A DNA stretch of 64,000 bases from Holophagae bacterium. GTDB taxonomy: Bacteria; Acidobacteriota; Holophagae; Acanthopleuribacterales; Acanthopleuribacteraceae. Numbering within the stretch: position 1 is the first letter of the stretch; each line of letters opens with the position of its first letter. Below the pieces are notes generated by a model. It did no database searches, was not told the DNA's origin, and saw only the letters and a program-made list of their open reading frames with translations. Position numbers and translations under genes: made by a program. Below are positions 1 through 8,978 of the stretch, piece by piece. The stretch is from the NCBI GenBank assembly GCA_030429565.1, contig JAUIFE010000017.1, positions 1 through 64,000 of the forward strand. The letters are read 5' to 3'.

Positions 1-86
1 CGGGCTGAAGTCAGGTAAAAACGGTCTCACATCGTTTCACTCGACTCAGAGGAGAGTGGACAAGGAATCCGTGTACCTACAAATAC

Positions 87-127
87 GGTGGGTCCCTTTT
101 CGGTTATCAAGGTGGGTCCTTTTTCGG
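87..127. repeat. Direct repeat pair, probable IS21-type terminal repeats
   Basis: Two 17-base copies (87-103 and 111-127) of GGTGGGTCCYTTTTCGG differ at one base and are spaced 24 bp apart. Repeats containing GGTGGGTC near an element end are typical of IS21-family multiple terminal repeats, so this may be the edge of an IS21 element lying mostly left of the window. The family assignment is from memory of such ends. No istA or istB coding sequence is visible here. Confidence 0.4.
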
Positions 128-224
128 GGTCTTCCGCATATTTGGTGAAAGCCCCAAAATGAAAGGTGAAAATCAGCAGCGGCACCGGGTAAAGAATGAC
201 TACTGTTGACCGGTTATCTTGATT

Positions 225-1442
225 TTAGTTTCCTGAAAGAACTCTAATCCGTAAGAGGTCAAAGCAACCACGACCATACATATCTCGTTTGATTTTTTTG
301 AGGCGATTGACCTGACCTTCAGTTTGGCCATTACTCCATTCTAGTTCTACCCCATTTTTGATAGAGTCTTTATCTTCCCTTAGGCGTCTAGCGAAATCTT
401 TGAGAGCCGAAACACTGCTGATTCCTGCCTGATCGAGCCAATAATCAATAAAATCACCCCGACGATTTTTTATGATTAAAACAAGCTGGGAGACTTTTCT
501 TACTACCTCTCCCAAATCTGGCAGCGTGATCTTCAACTGGTCAAGTTTTCGTTGGTCCTGGCGTGACACTGTTTTCACCGGACTTGATAACCAGATAGCT
601 AGCCTTCTGAGGCTCGGTTGCTGAAAATTACCCCATCTCCTTAAATGTAAGTATTTGATTTTAGGATTGTTCAATGATTCTTGCCATGGCTCCACGTATT
701 TGCGAACGGTAGTTGCACACCCTTTGAATCCTAGCGGTAAAAGGCGTCGGTAGAGTTCAGCCGCATTGTGGCAGCCGCCTTCCCAGAGTTTTTTCAGATA
801 GTCGTCGTATTCAGAACACTTACTTCGTTGTTGGACTGGAGCAACTCTTTGTGGAGGTGACGTCATCAAAAAATATTTACTAATGGTTTTTCGAGAAGTT
901 TTTAGCTCCCGGCTTATAGCTCGAATTCCGTAGCCATGCTTCTTAAATTTCTATACTTTCGTGTACCATTCTTGCGCATTAATCTCTCGCTTACCAGGGC
1001 TCCTCTTCTCTCGATTTCCGGTAGCCTCATTCTGTGATTCTCCGTCCTCGAAGTATTCGGACGGTAAGTTTTCTATTGCGCAAAGATCTGACCAAGCTTG
1101 TGTAATCTTTTTGCCCATTCGGCAAACGACCTTATCTACTAATTCCGAAATATTTTTTCGAAGATGCCATCGGTCAACAACTTGAATCGCATTCGGTGAA
1201 CCAGTATTAGAACCATGCTTATAGGCTTGAGACCGATCTCGGGTAACAATTCTAACTTCGGGGTGCTGTACTAACCAGTTGTGCAAATCAGATGCCTCTC
1301 GACCCTTCAATAGGTCGATAGGTTTTCGTTTTTCCAGATCGACTAAAATTGTTCCGTAATCATGCCCTCGTCGGAATGCAAAGTCATCGACACCAAGAAC
1401 ACGGACTGCTGAAGGTGTTGGTGACAGGTCTCCAGACAGCGG
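225..1442 (-). pseudogene. ISL3-family transposase, 5'-truncated with an internal stop
   Basis: One reading frame runs from 1442 down to 225 and is broken by a single TAG at 951-953. Before the stop it encodes the DDE core of ISL3 transposases, starting with a VLGVDDFAFRRGHDYG segment and then VTRDRSQAYKHG and VDRWHLRKN. After the stop it continues in the same frame through a helix-turn-helix-like stretch (IRAISRELKTSRKTISKY) to the family C-terminus around WSNGQTEGQVNRLKKIKRDM. The N-terminal zinc-finger/HTH third of a normal ISL3 transposase (about 400 residues) is missing: the frame meets a stop at 1446-1448, where subtilase sequence begins on the other strand. With both truncation and a nonsense codon it should be inactive unless the TAG is read through. 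Confidence 0.85.
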
Positions 1443-1864
1443 CGCTCACGCATGGGTTGTCAGGACGCGGGGCTGTGTTTGGCATGGTTGATACAGGCCT
1501 TGATTGGCGACACCACGATTTCCGAGATGGAAACGGGGATACCCGTCTTGAACTGTTGACTCATGCCCATGTAATCCAAACACGTGATAACGATCATGAT
1601 TATGAACAGCATGAAATTGATGCCGCCCTTAGCGGCGGGCCGGCGATAGCGAGTGGTGATCCTGACGGGCACGGTACCCATTGTGCCTCGATAGCGGTGG
1701 GCAACGGTCGTTCAGCGAGTGATCGTTATCGGGGGGGCTCCAGAGGCGACGATCATGGCAATGCGTAGCGATACCCTTCGTGATCCCCACACGATTCGCG
1801 GTATTCGTGAGTTTGTCAATCGCGCCGGCGAACGGCCGGCAGTGATTAATCTTAGTCTGGGCGT
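1403..1864 (+). pseudogene. Subtilisin-like (S8) serine protease remnant
   Basis: The translation shows the S8 catalytic Asp region (FGMVDTGLDWRHHDF) and His region (DPDGHGTHCASIAVGNGR). At a run of seven G (1731-1737) the frame breaks. Removing one G restores YRGAPEATIMAMRSD, and homology continues to VINLSLG near 1862. The N-terminus before about 1403 is replaced by the transposase remnant, and the Ser-containing C-terminal half is absent: sequence after 1864 no longer looks like S8 and runs into the thioesterase gene. It is a gene fragment with a one-base indel. The exact left border is uncertain because it coincides with the transposase breakpoint. Confidence 0.75.
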
Positions 1865-1946
1865 GTGGTCCTGGGATTTAATCCCTTGGAAGCTCGGCGG
1901 CGGTGCCGGTGTTATCATCGTTAGAACAGATTTGCCGGGGGGCGCG

Positions 1947-2456
1947 ATGCAGACACAAGAGATGGAACACCAACTGACGATGACGGTTTTGATGACGCCG
2001 GATATGGCCAACTTTTCCGGGAATGTTCACGGTGGCGCGATTTTAAAGCTTTTGGATCAGGTGGCTTATGCCTGTGGGAGCCGTTTCGCCGGCACCTATG
2101 TGGTCACGCTTTCGGTGGACCAAGTTTTGTTTAAAGAAGCGATCCACGTGGGCGAGTTGGTGACCTTTTTGGCGTCGGTCAATTACGTCGGCCGCTCTTC
2201 GATGGAGGTGGGTATTAAGGTAATTACCGAAAACATCGCCAAACGCACCAAACGGCACGCCAATAGTTGCTTTTTCACCATGGTTGCCGTCGACGACACC
2301 GGCCGACCCACCAAAGTACCGAGCCTGAGCCCATGCACGGCGGCCGAGAAACGCCGTTGGAAATGTGCTGAGTTGCGCAAGCAATTGCGCCGCGAGTTGG
2401 GTGGGCGATTTGACGAAATTCGCAAAGTGACGGTTAGTGACGGGAATTGTGGCTAA
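1947..2456 (+). CDS. Acyl-CoA thioesterase, hotdog fold (YciA/BACH type)
   Basis: The 169-residue protein would hydrolyse acyl-CoA to free fatty acid and CoA in the cytoplasm. Residues 1-130 match the hotdog thioesterase pattern, with NFSGNVHGGAILKLLDQVAY (helix with the catalytic-type Asp) followed by the VVTLSVDQVLFKEAIHVGELV strand region. The ATG at 1947 is chosen because homology begins just after it and a G-rich stretch precedes it. The frame is open further upstream only because it merges with the subtilase remnant. The last 40 residues are charged and specific to this protein. It is convergent with the next gene, with 23 bp between stop codons. Confidence 0.85.
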   Translation: MQTQEMEHQLTMTVLMTPDMANFSGNVHGGAILKLLDQVAYACGSRFAGTYVVTLSVDQVLFKEAIHVGELVTFLASVNYVGRSSMEVGIKVITENIAKRTKRHANSCFFTMVAVDDTGRPTKVPSLSPCTAAEKRRWKCAELRKQLRRELGGRFDEIRKVTVSDGNCG

Positions 2457-2479
2457 CATGTGCAATGCTGCCAGATTGA

Positions 2480-4345
2480 TTATGGGTTGATTTGGTTAAG
2501 TAGACGTTGGATTTCCTGAAGCAGGCGTTGGTTGCCGGCCTGTTCAGCCAGCGCCTTGGCGGCCTGAAGTTGTTGCTTTGCCTCCTCAAGGCGATCACTG
2601 CGACTGAGGGCTACCGCCAGCGTGTACCGGTAGGACGGCTGGTTGCCGCCGCTCAGGGCGACTGCTTTTTCGGCGTAACGGACGGCTTCCGGGTAGCGGT
2701 GAATTGCTTGTTGCGGCGCGGCCGAGAGCAACCACGCCAAGTTATTGGCGACGTCGGCACGATTTGGTTCCAAGCCGAACAACATGCGGAAGGGCTCAAC
2801 CGCATCAGACCAGCGTTGTTCGAGCAAGGCGCACATGGCGACGACGCGCAGCGCTTCCGGTTGTTGCGGTACGTGCGCCAACACACTTTGGGCGAGTGGG
2901 TTGGCTTGTTGGAAGCGATCATTTTTGGCGTAAACCAGCATCAGTCGTAGCTGGGTTTCGTAGACCTCGGGCCGCATTTGCAGGGCTTGGCGGAAATGTT
3001 CCTCGGCAAGGCGACTTTGGTTATCGTGCATGGCCAGGCTGCCGAGCATGACGTGGGCGCGATAGGTGGAGCCGACATCCTTGAGTGAAGCCTGCCACAA
3101 TTGCTGTTCACTGCCCCAGTCGGCCAGGCGTTGCCGGCTCAAATAAGCGCCGAACCCAACCAGACCCAAGGCGATGGCAACCATGACGCCTCGGCGATGG
3201 CGGGAACGGGCAAGCGTTTGTTCCAGCCCCCAGGCGATCCCGAAACAAAAGGCGAGCGAGGGCACATAGAGATAGCGGTCGGCCAAAAAAAACGGTGAAA
3301 GTGGGATGAAATTAGCCGTGGGTAGCCAGGTAAAGAGGAACCATGCCACCGCCAATCGGTGTGGGCCCGTGGTTTTTCCGGTCAGGATGAACCAGAAGCC
3401 GGCAAGCAAAAGCAGGGCACCGATGATGACGGCGCCGAGGTTCCGTGCGGGCACCAGCGGATACTCGGCCGACAACGCGGTGGGCATGAGGAGCAGTCGT
3501 GCTTGGCCGGTCACGTTGGCGAACACTTGTCCGATGACGGCGCCATAATGGTTCAACTCGCCACCGAACAAAGCGCGAATACTGTCACCGGCGAGGATGC
3601 CGTAGACGCCGGCGGCGAGCAGGGTCAGGCCGGCACTCGCGCCGATGAGGGCGGTGGCGAACCAGGGCGAGCGGCGTGGGAGGGTGTGAAACGGCTTGTG
3701 GCCGTGGCGCCAAAGGTACCAGGCTAAAAAAGGGACGGCCCCAATGACGGCCACTTCCTTGGCGGCCAGAGCGAGAGCAAAACACAAAGCGGCGCCGCCG
3801 TAGCGGTTGCGCTGTGACCAAGTGGTTTGCTGCAAACACATGCAGCATAGGGCGAGGGCGAGCATGGCCAACATGTCTTTGCGGTTGACGAAACTGACGA
3901 CGGCTTCGACGTGAACGGGATGGACGGCAAACAGGAGTGCGCCGATCAAAGCGACGCGGCGTGACTGTGGCAGGCGTCGGACGAGCGCGTAAACAGCAAC
4001 GACGACGGCGGCGTGTAACAGTAAATTGGTGAGATGAAAACCAAAGGCACGTTCGCCCCACAGTGCATAGTCGAACAAGTGAACGGCGTAGGTGAGGCCG
4101 CGTGGTCGCAGTAAGGCGCGCTCCGGTGATTGGCTGAGATGGGCCAAGCTCTCAATGCGAAAGGCGTCGTCGTACACAAAACCCAGCGAAAGCGCCGGCC
4201 AATAAACCAAAAATGCGACGAGCGCGGCGACGAGTGGCCAAAGCCAAGCAGGGCCGGCGAGATCAGTGGTGGGTGTTGGGTTGGCGTGCTTCGCATCACG
4301 CGTTTTTGGGGCGGTTCTTTTTTTGGCCACGGGGGCGGTCTCCAT
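2480..4345 (-). CDS. TMTC-like GT-C membrane protein with C-terminal TPR repeats
   Basis: The 621-residue inner-membrane protein has about ten hydrophobic segments (residues about 35-410) followed by a soluble region of tetratricopeptide repeats (about 425-615). The first loop has FVYDD, a position where GT-C polyprenol-dependent glycosyltransferases carry acidic catalytic residues. HPVHVEAVVSFVNRKDMLA and ADRYLYVPSLAFCFG resemble conserved blocks of TMTC/DUF1736 O-mannosyltransferase-like proteins. It may transfer a sugar to exported proteins, but activity is inferred only from architecture. The start is the first ATG and has no strong Shine-Dalgarno sequence. It lies 50 bp downstream of the Tat-exported pair on the same strand and might be co-transcribed with it. 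Confidence 0.75.
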   Translation of the reverse strand: METAPVAKKRTAPKTRDAKHANPTPTTDLAGPAWLWPLVAALVAFLVYWPALSLGFVYDDAFRIESLAHLSQSPERALLRPRGLTYAVHLFDYALWGERAFGFHLTNLLLHAAVVVAVYALVRRLPQSRRVALIGALLFAVHPVHVEAVVSFVNRKDMLAMLALALCCMCLQQTTWSQRNRYGGAALCFALALAAKEVAVIGAVPFLAWYLWRHGHKPFHTLPRRSPWFATALIGASAGLTLLAAGVYGILAGDSIRALFGGELNHYGAVIGQVFANVTGQARLLLMPTALSAEYPLVPARNLGAVIIGALLLLAGFWFILTGKTTGPHRLAVAWFLFTWLPTANFIPLSPFFLADRYLYVPSLAFCFGIAWGLEQTLARSRHRRGVMVAIALGLVGFGAYLSRQRLADWGSEQQLWQASLKDVGSTYRAHVMLGSLAMHDNQSRLAEEHFRQALQMRPEVYETQLRLMLVYAKNDRFQQANPLAQSVLAHVPQQPEALRVVAMCALLEQRWSDAVEPFRMLFGLEPNRADVANNLAWLLSAAPQQAIHRYPEAVRYAEKAVALSGGNQPSYRYTLAVALSRSDRLEEAKQQLQAAKALAEQAGNQRLLQEIQRLLNQINP

Positions 4346-4395
4346 CGAGTCATTGATCGAATGAGAAACGGGAGCAGGGCCGGCGCCGGACCCTT

Positions 4396-5463
4396 TTATT
4401 GGAACAAAAAGTCGGGAAAATCCATGTCGATACTTTGACTGTCACAGGGCGCAATCGAAGCGGAATCGCAAGCGTTGATGCTGGATGAGGGTGGTGCGGC
4501 ACCCAGTGAGGCAATGGATTGAGTGTCAAAAGATTGCGAGTCAATGGGGCCGCAATCCATGGTTCGGCCAAAGTGGTTGATGCGCACGCCGAGTGAGCCG
4601 AGGCTGTAGTTAAAGCCTGGCCGAGAGAGGGTGAGGCGCGCGGTGGTTTCGCTGGTCTCGGTGACGGAACGGGTTAGCGCCACGCCGGTCATCGAGCGCA
4701 CGGTGGAAACAACTACAGCACCAAGCGCGTTGAGCAGTTCGGTGCCGTTAACCTCGACCTCGACAAAAAACTGACCTTGGGCCGCGAGTTGGTTGGTGCG
4801 GTCGGTATCGGACACATAAAAGGACCAACCGATAAAGGTGCCGGCGGGGCAGTGGCGACAGCAGTCGTCATTAAACGGCAAGGTGAGATAAAGGCTTAAG
4901 GCACCGTTGGTAAAGTCGGCACCGTGGACGCGTAATTCGCCGGGCTCAAGCGTGTTGGAAGGTTGGAAAACAAAGGGTGCGGCGGCGAGATAACGCGCGC
5001 TATTGTTGCTGCGCCAAGCCCAGAAGCGGCCGTAGGGTGTGAGGTTGGTGGGAAATTCGGACGGCGTGGCATAGGCTCCTTGACCCAGGCTGACATTGAG
5101 GGCGTTGTTGGTTTGGGTATGCCCAAAACGAATTTGGGTGAGGATGCGCTGGTCGTCGCAGGTCGCGGTTTGGAAGTGGAGGTCGCCGGGGTAGGAAGTG
5201 CAATGGATGTTGGCGGGATCGAGGCCGAAGCCACGGCCGCGAATTTGCACGCCGCTGCACAAAGTTCCGCTGCTAGGCGTGACTGCGAAGATCCCGGTCC
5301 CGTCGCCGGAAAGGTTTTTACGTGGCTGCACAAATCCCAAAACCTTGGGCTGGAATGCCGCACCGGCGGCGGCTGCGCCGGCCAAAGAAGTTTTGATGGC
5401 GCTGCGCCGGTCCATGGCACTGAAACTTGGTTTATGGTTGTCGCGATCAGAACCTTTGCTCAT
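4396..5463 (-). CDS. Tat-exported protein of unknown function, paralog 2 of a tandem pair
   Basis: This 355-residue protein has a twin-arginine-like signal (DRRSAIK followed by an Ala-rich hydrophobic stretch, residues about 18-40) and a mature part I cannot place in a known family. A segment near residues 60-90 (CSGVQIRGRGFGL) resembles the opening of an IPT/TIG-type beta domain. It shares many blocks with its upstream neighbour: RKNLSGDGTGIF, WAWRSNNSARY, FNDDCC and a terminal DFPDFLFQ. The FNDDCC block and further cysteines suggest disulfides or metal binding, compatible with export. The gap to the upstream paralog is 41 bp, so the two are probably one operon. The DFPDFLF tail is the most distinctive feature. 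Confidence 0.8.
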   Translation of the reverse strand: MSKGSDRDNHKPSFSAMDRRSAIKTSLAGAAAAGAAFQPKVLGFVQPRKNLSGDGTGIFAVTPSSGTLCSGVQIRGRGFGLDPANIHCTSYPGDLHFQTATCDDQRILTQIRFGHTQTNNALNVSLGQGAYATPSEFPTNLTPYGRFWAWRSNNSARYLAAAPFVFQPSNTLEPGELRVHGADFTNGALSLYLTLPFNDDCCRHCPAGTFIGWSFYVSDTDRTNQLAAQGQFFVEVEVNGTELLNALGAVVVSTVRSMTGVALTRSVTETSETTARLTLSRPGFNYSLGSLGVRINHFGRTMDCGPIDSQSFDTQSIASLGAAPPSSSINACDSASIAPCDSQSIDMDFPDFLFQ

Positions 5464-5504
5464 AGGGGTTTTACCTTTTGATGGAATAGCGACCCAAGCG
5501 GTCG

Positions 5505-6578
5505 TCAGTTAAATAGGAAATCGGGGAAATCAACAGGAATGGACGGACATTGCTGCGACGGCACGCTGCAGCCGTCGACCGAAACGCTGCCCTTGAGTGC
5601 GGCGCCTTGCACCGAGAACGAACCAAAGGAATCACCTGGCACGGAATCTTGCTCAATCGACCCACAGGGTTCAGGGTTATCCAGGGTGTTGAGGCGCAGC
5701 GACAGGTCGCCGGCGGCGAGGACGACACCGTCGACACTGCTGACGACCACGGTGACATCGTCGGGTCCGTTGTTTTGTTGGATGCTAATGACGGCGTCGC
5801 GATTGAGCATCGAACGGAGTGTGGCGCGCAAGACGCTGACCACTGCTTCGGCGAGATGCAACGCATCGACGGCTTCCTCGAAAAAGAAGGCGCCGCTGCA
5901 AGCAATACCGCTTTGATCAGCGGGGTTGCGCGCTTGGAAAAAGAACTGGGTGAAAGTGCCTTGCGGTAGCTGCGGGCAGCAGTCGTCGTTGAGTGGCAAG
6001 GTCAGGTCGAGGCGCACGCTGTTGGCGACGGCGTGGCCGCGATAAACCAACGCGCCCGCCGGTAAATTGGGGCGCGTGACATAGGTGACGGCACGGGCCG
6101 CGCTGTAGGCGCCGGTCCCATTGCTGCGCCAAGCCCAGTAGCGACCGTGCGGTTGCAGGGGACCGGTCAGCGTTAAGGGGGTCGCGTAAGCGCCCACGCC
6201 CACTTGTAAATGGAGGGTGGCGGAGAGTTCCTCGCGTCCGAGGTCGACGCGGGTTAGCACGCGCTGATCGTCGGCGAAGACCACGCTGTTGTGCAGCATA
6301 CCTTGGCTGGTGAACACCAACATATTCTGGGCTTCGAGGCCAAAGCCGCGCCCCGAAATTTGGATGCCGCTACATTCAGTTACACGCGTCGGGGTAAACG
6401 AAAAAATGCCGTTCCCTTCGCCCGATAAATTTTTGCGCGGCTCAACAAAGCCGAGCACGCGCGGTTGGAAACTCGCGCCTGCCGCCGCCGCCGTGGTGAG
6501 CGTTGCCTTAATGGCGGTCCGCCGATCGATGGTGTCGCTATCACGATTGCTGTTGTTTTGCTTTTGACCGGTTGTCAT
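5505..6578 (-). CDS. Tat-exported protein of unknown function, paralog 1 of a tandem pair
   Basis: The protein has 357 residues from the ATG at 6578, preceded by AAGGGA six bases upstream. A GTG at 6611 is in frame but lacks such a site, and the 6578 start makes the length match the neighbour (355). The signal contains DRRTAIK plus an Ala/Thr-rich stretch. Shared blocks with paralog 2 are RKNLSGEGNGIF, CSGIQISGRGFGL, GRYWAWRSN, LNDDCC and the C-terminal DFPDFLFN. The duplication is old, since sequence between the blocks has diverged and only short motifs survive. No enzymatic signature is visible. Possible roles are surface adhesion or a structural beta-rich secreted protein. Confidence 0.8.
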   Translation of the reverse strand: MTTGQKQNNSNRDSDTIDRRTAIKATLTTAAAAGASFQPRVLGFVEPRKNLSGEGNGIFSFTPTRVTECSGIQISGRGFGLEAQNMLVFTSQGMLHNSVVFADDQRVLTRVDLGREELSATLHLQVGVGAYATPLTLTGPLQPHGRYWAWRSNGTGAYSAARAVTYVTRPNLPAGALVYRGHAVANSVRLDLTLPLNDDCCPQLPQGTFTQFFFQARNPADQSGIACSGAFFFEEAVDALHLAEAVVSVLRATLRSMLNRDAVISIQQNNGPDDVTVVVSSVDGVVLAAGDLSLRLNTLDNPEPCGSIEQDSVPGDSFGSFSVQGAALKGSVSVDGCSVPSQQCPSIPVDFPDFLFN

Positions 6579-6959
6579 CGCCATTCCCTTGTTTGAGGCA
6601 TTTTTAATCACCCGTGCCGGCGTTTGAACACCACAGGCAAAAGGTCGGCAAGCGGTCGCGCAAACCGTGCCGGTGCGTCGCGCCGATGGGTCGCCCGTGA
6701 AACGCGTTGTTATGGAATAAGGGTCATGCTGAATCTATCGTCTTTTACCGGCAAATACATCAAGGGTGGGTGCGCATTTGTTGGTAATAAACAGGTTAGC
6801 GGGTGCTTTCGCTTGCGGGAATTCTCGGTGGTTGCTTGGTTGTCGGCCCGATTTGCTCTGGCGGTGTCTTTTTTACCGTGCCGGCGGCGGCGGGGCACCC
6901 TATTTCGAGCTAGAATAAGCGCGCCCGCATGCGGCTCGACCGGCGGTGAGGAGTTTGGT
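6579..6959. other. Intergenic region between divergent genes
   Basis: This gap should hold promoters for the Tat-exported pair (leftward) and the pseudouridine synthase gene (rightward). The frame of the synthase gene stays open back to 6624, but that extension is not synthase-like. I see no convincing -35/-10 pair or hairpin. Confidence 0.4.
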
Positions 6960-7673
6960 TTGCATCCTTTATCGGATCTCGAGGTGGTCTTCCACGACAA
7001 TCACTTATTGGTGCTCCACAAGCCGGCGGGTTTGCTTTCTCAAGCCGACGAAACCGGCGATTTGGACCTCTTAACACTGAGTAAGCAGTGGGTCAAAAAG
7101 ACCTACAAAAAACCCGGCCAGGTTTATTTGGGTTTGGTTCATCGCCTCGATCGGCCCGCTTCCGGTTTGATGGTGTTGGCGCGTACGTCGAAGGCCGCCG
7201 CCCGTTTGACGCGTCAGTTTCAGGCGCGTACCCCCCACAAGCGTTACTGGGCGTTGGTCGAAGGCGAGCTTCACGGTGAAGGTCGCTGGGAGGACTACCT
7301 GGTTAAATCGGGACGAGTGGTGTCGGTGGTTGCCCAAAAAAATCCCAAAGCCAAGTACGCGGCCCTGCGCTGGCGCAGCGTTGCGGTTCAGGACGGCACG
7401 ACGCTGGTCGCCGTTAGTTTGGAAACGGGGCGGCCCCACCAAATTCGCGTCCAATTTGCCAGTCGCGGTTATCCGTTGCTGGGTGATTTGCGCTATCGGG
7501 CCACGCGTCCCTTTGACGGTCAGAACTTGGCGTTGCACTGTTACCAACTGGGCCTCGAGCATCCCACCAAACGCGAGCCGATGCATTGGCTGCACGATGC
7601 GCCCGCGTCTTGGGCTGCTTGGTTTGCCGCGCAACGGCGTGCGCAACTGGTGCAGGCCGCCGCCGAATCCTAA
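6960..7673 (+). CDS. RluA-family 23S rRNA/tRNA pseudouridine synthase
   Basis: The 237-residue enzyme isomerises specific uridines to pseudouridine in RNA. The catalytic motif HRLDRPASGLMVLART contains the nucleophilic Asp. Other family blocks are LHKPAGLLSQ near the N-terminus and ETGRPHQIRVQFA with GYPLLGDLRY later. The start is TTG at 6960, six bases after GAGGAG, and it coincides with the onset of homology. The frame is open further upstream but encodes unrelated low-quality sequence. No S4 domain precedes the catalytic domain, so it resembles the short RluA/TruC/RluE-like members; the target nucleotide cannot be told. The 3' end overlaps the convergent kinase gene by 4 bp. Confidence 0.9.
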   Translation: MHPLSDLEVVFHDNHLLVLHKPAGLLSQADETGDLDLLTLSKQWVKKTYKKPGQVYLGLVHRLDRPASGLMVLARTSKAAARLTRQFQARTPHKRYWALVEGELHGEGRWEDYLVKSGRVVSVVAQKNPKAKYAALRWRSVAVQDGTTLVAVSLETGRPHQIRVQFASRGYPLLGDLRYRATRPFDGQNLALHCYQLGLEHPTKREPMHWLHDAPASWAAWFAAQRRAQLVQAAAES

Positions 7674-8938
7674 GCCTCGGTGTCTTCGTCCTTGGGGTGA
7701 CGCGGTAGCCGGATGGTGAAGGTGGTTCCGACGCCTTTTTCGCTGACGACTTCGATATCACCACCCATCATGCGGCAAAACTTGCGGCTTAAGTACAGGC
7801 CCAATCCGGTGCCGCCTTTGCCGCCGCCCGCGCCAACCTGGCTGTACTCGCGGAACAGTTGCGCCACTTCCTCGCTGCTCATGCCGATGCCGTTATCGGA
7901 CACGGCAAACAACACATAATCCTTGCCTTCGCTTTCAACGACGCTCACCGACAACACGACTTCGCCGTGGTGCGTGAACTTGCACGCATTGCTCATCAGG
8001 TTGATCAGCGATTGGCGAACCTTCATCGTGTCGGCTTCGATATTGTCGAGGTTTTCCGGGCAGATCAGTTTGACTTGGTTGGCATTGACCAGTGCCAGCG
8101 GTTTGACCATTCCCGTGATTTCTTCGAGCAGGGTCGGAACCGAAATCGACTCGAGGTGCAGGTCCATGCGGTGGGCTTCCATTTTTGAAAAGTCGAGGAT
8201 GTTGTTGATCAGGTTGAGCATGTGGCGACCGGCGACCTGAATGCGTTTCAAATCGCCGATATTCTCGACCGTTTTGCTTTCGAGAATTTCTTCTTCTACC
8301 AGTTCGGTGTAACCCAAAATGGCGTTGAGCGGCGTGCGCAGTTCATGGCTCATACTGGCCAGTAGGTCCTCTTTATCTTGGGGTTTTCCGCCCGCCATGG
8401 CGTGCTGAAAGGCTTCAGTTAAATCCGCCGTTTGTTGCAGATGTTTGTTGAGTAGGTTGGTGGTCATACGCAGGCGATGACTGGTTTGGCGGGCGATTTT
8501 TTTGAGGATGGCAATGTAAACCGTGGGCACGCGTTCGGCCAGGGAGTTGAGGTTGTCCTCGGAGAACAAAATCAGCGTGGCGCGATCAACCACCTGAATC
8601 GAAGCAGAAATGGGCTTGCCGTCCAATAAGGCCATTTCTCCAACGGCGTTGCCTGGCTCAATCGAGGTGATGCGCTGAAGCCCGCCGTCGCCTTTTTTGA
8701 GAATGTCGAGCCGGCCCTCGACCAGCAAGAACAAGCGCGGTGTGGTTTCGCCCTCCTGCATCAGGAACAAACCCACCTCGGCCACCACCACTTGGGCTTG
8801 GTCGGCGACCAGTAACAGATCTTCGGTACTAAAATCGCCGAACATTTTGGTGCACTGGAGCATGGTTGAAATACGCGGCGCATCGCCTGCCTGGGCGAGA
8901 ATGGCGCGCAAGCCTTCCGGCAATTCCTCTGATCTCAT
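7670..8938 (-). CDS. Soluble histidine kinase with N-terminal cyclic-nucleotide-binding domain
   Basis: The 422-residue cytoplasmic sensor kinase has no membrane segment. Residues about 30-150 form a cNMP-binding/CAP-like effector domain (VEGRLDILKKG, GEMALLDGKPISAS). A HisKA domain carries the phosphoacceptor His198 in SMSHELRTPLNAI. The ATPase domain shows the N box (LINLMSNACKFT), DNGIGMSSEEV and GGTGLGLYLSRK. The ATG at 8938 is chosen over an in-frame start at 9037 because the longer form would overlap the upstream gene by 59 bp and adds no conserved sequence. The gene lies 40 bp downstream of the GGDEF-EAL gene on the same strand, so a link to nucleotide second-messenger signalling is plausible. 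No partner response regulator is adjacent. Confidence 0.88.
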   Translation of the reverse strand: MRSEELPEGLRAILAQAGDAPRISTMLQCTKMFGDFSTEDLLLVADQAQVVVAEVGLFLMQEGETTPRLFLLVEGRLDILKKGDGGLQRITSIEPGNAVGEMALLDGKPISASIQVVDRATLILFSEDNLNSLAERVPTVYIAILKKIARQTSHRLRMTTNLLNKHLQQTADLTEAFQHAMAGGKPQDKEDLLASMSHELRTPLNAILGYTELVEEEILESKTVENIGDLKRIQVAGRHMLNLINNILDFSKMEAHRMDLHLESISVPTLLEEITGMVKPLALVNANQVKLICPENLDNIEADTMKVRQSLINLMSNACKFTHHGEVVLSVSVVESEGKDYVLFAVSDNGIGMSSEEVAQLFREYSQVGAGGGKGGTGLGLYLSRKFCRMMGGDIEVVSEKGVGTTFTIRLPRHPKDEDTEA

Positions 8939-8978
8939 GATGCCTGGGAACCCCCTGACGGTTCGATGTGGCGTCGTT

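Noticed and set aside
1731..1737. G7 run as a phase-variation switch in the subtilase
   Set aside because: Both ends of the protease gene are missing, so slippage could not restore a working enzyme.
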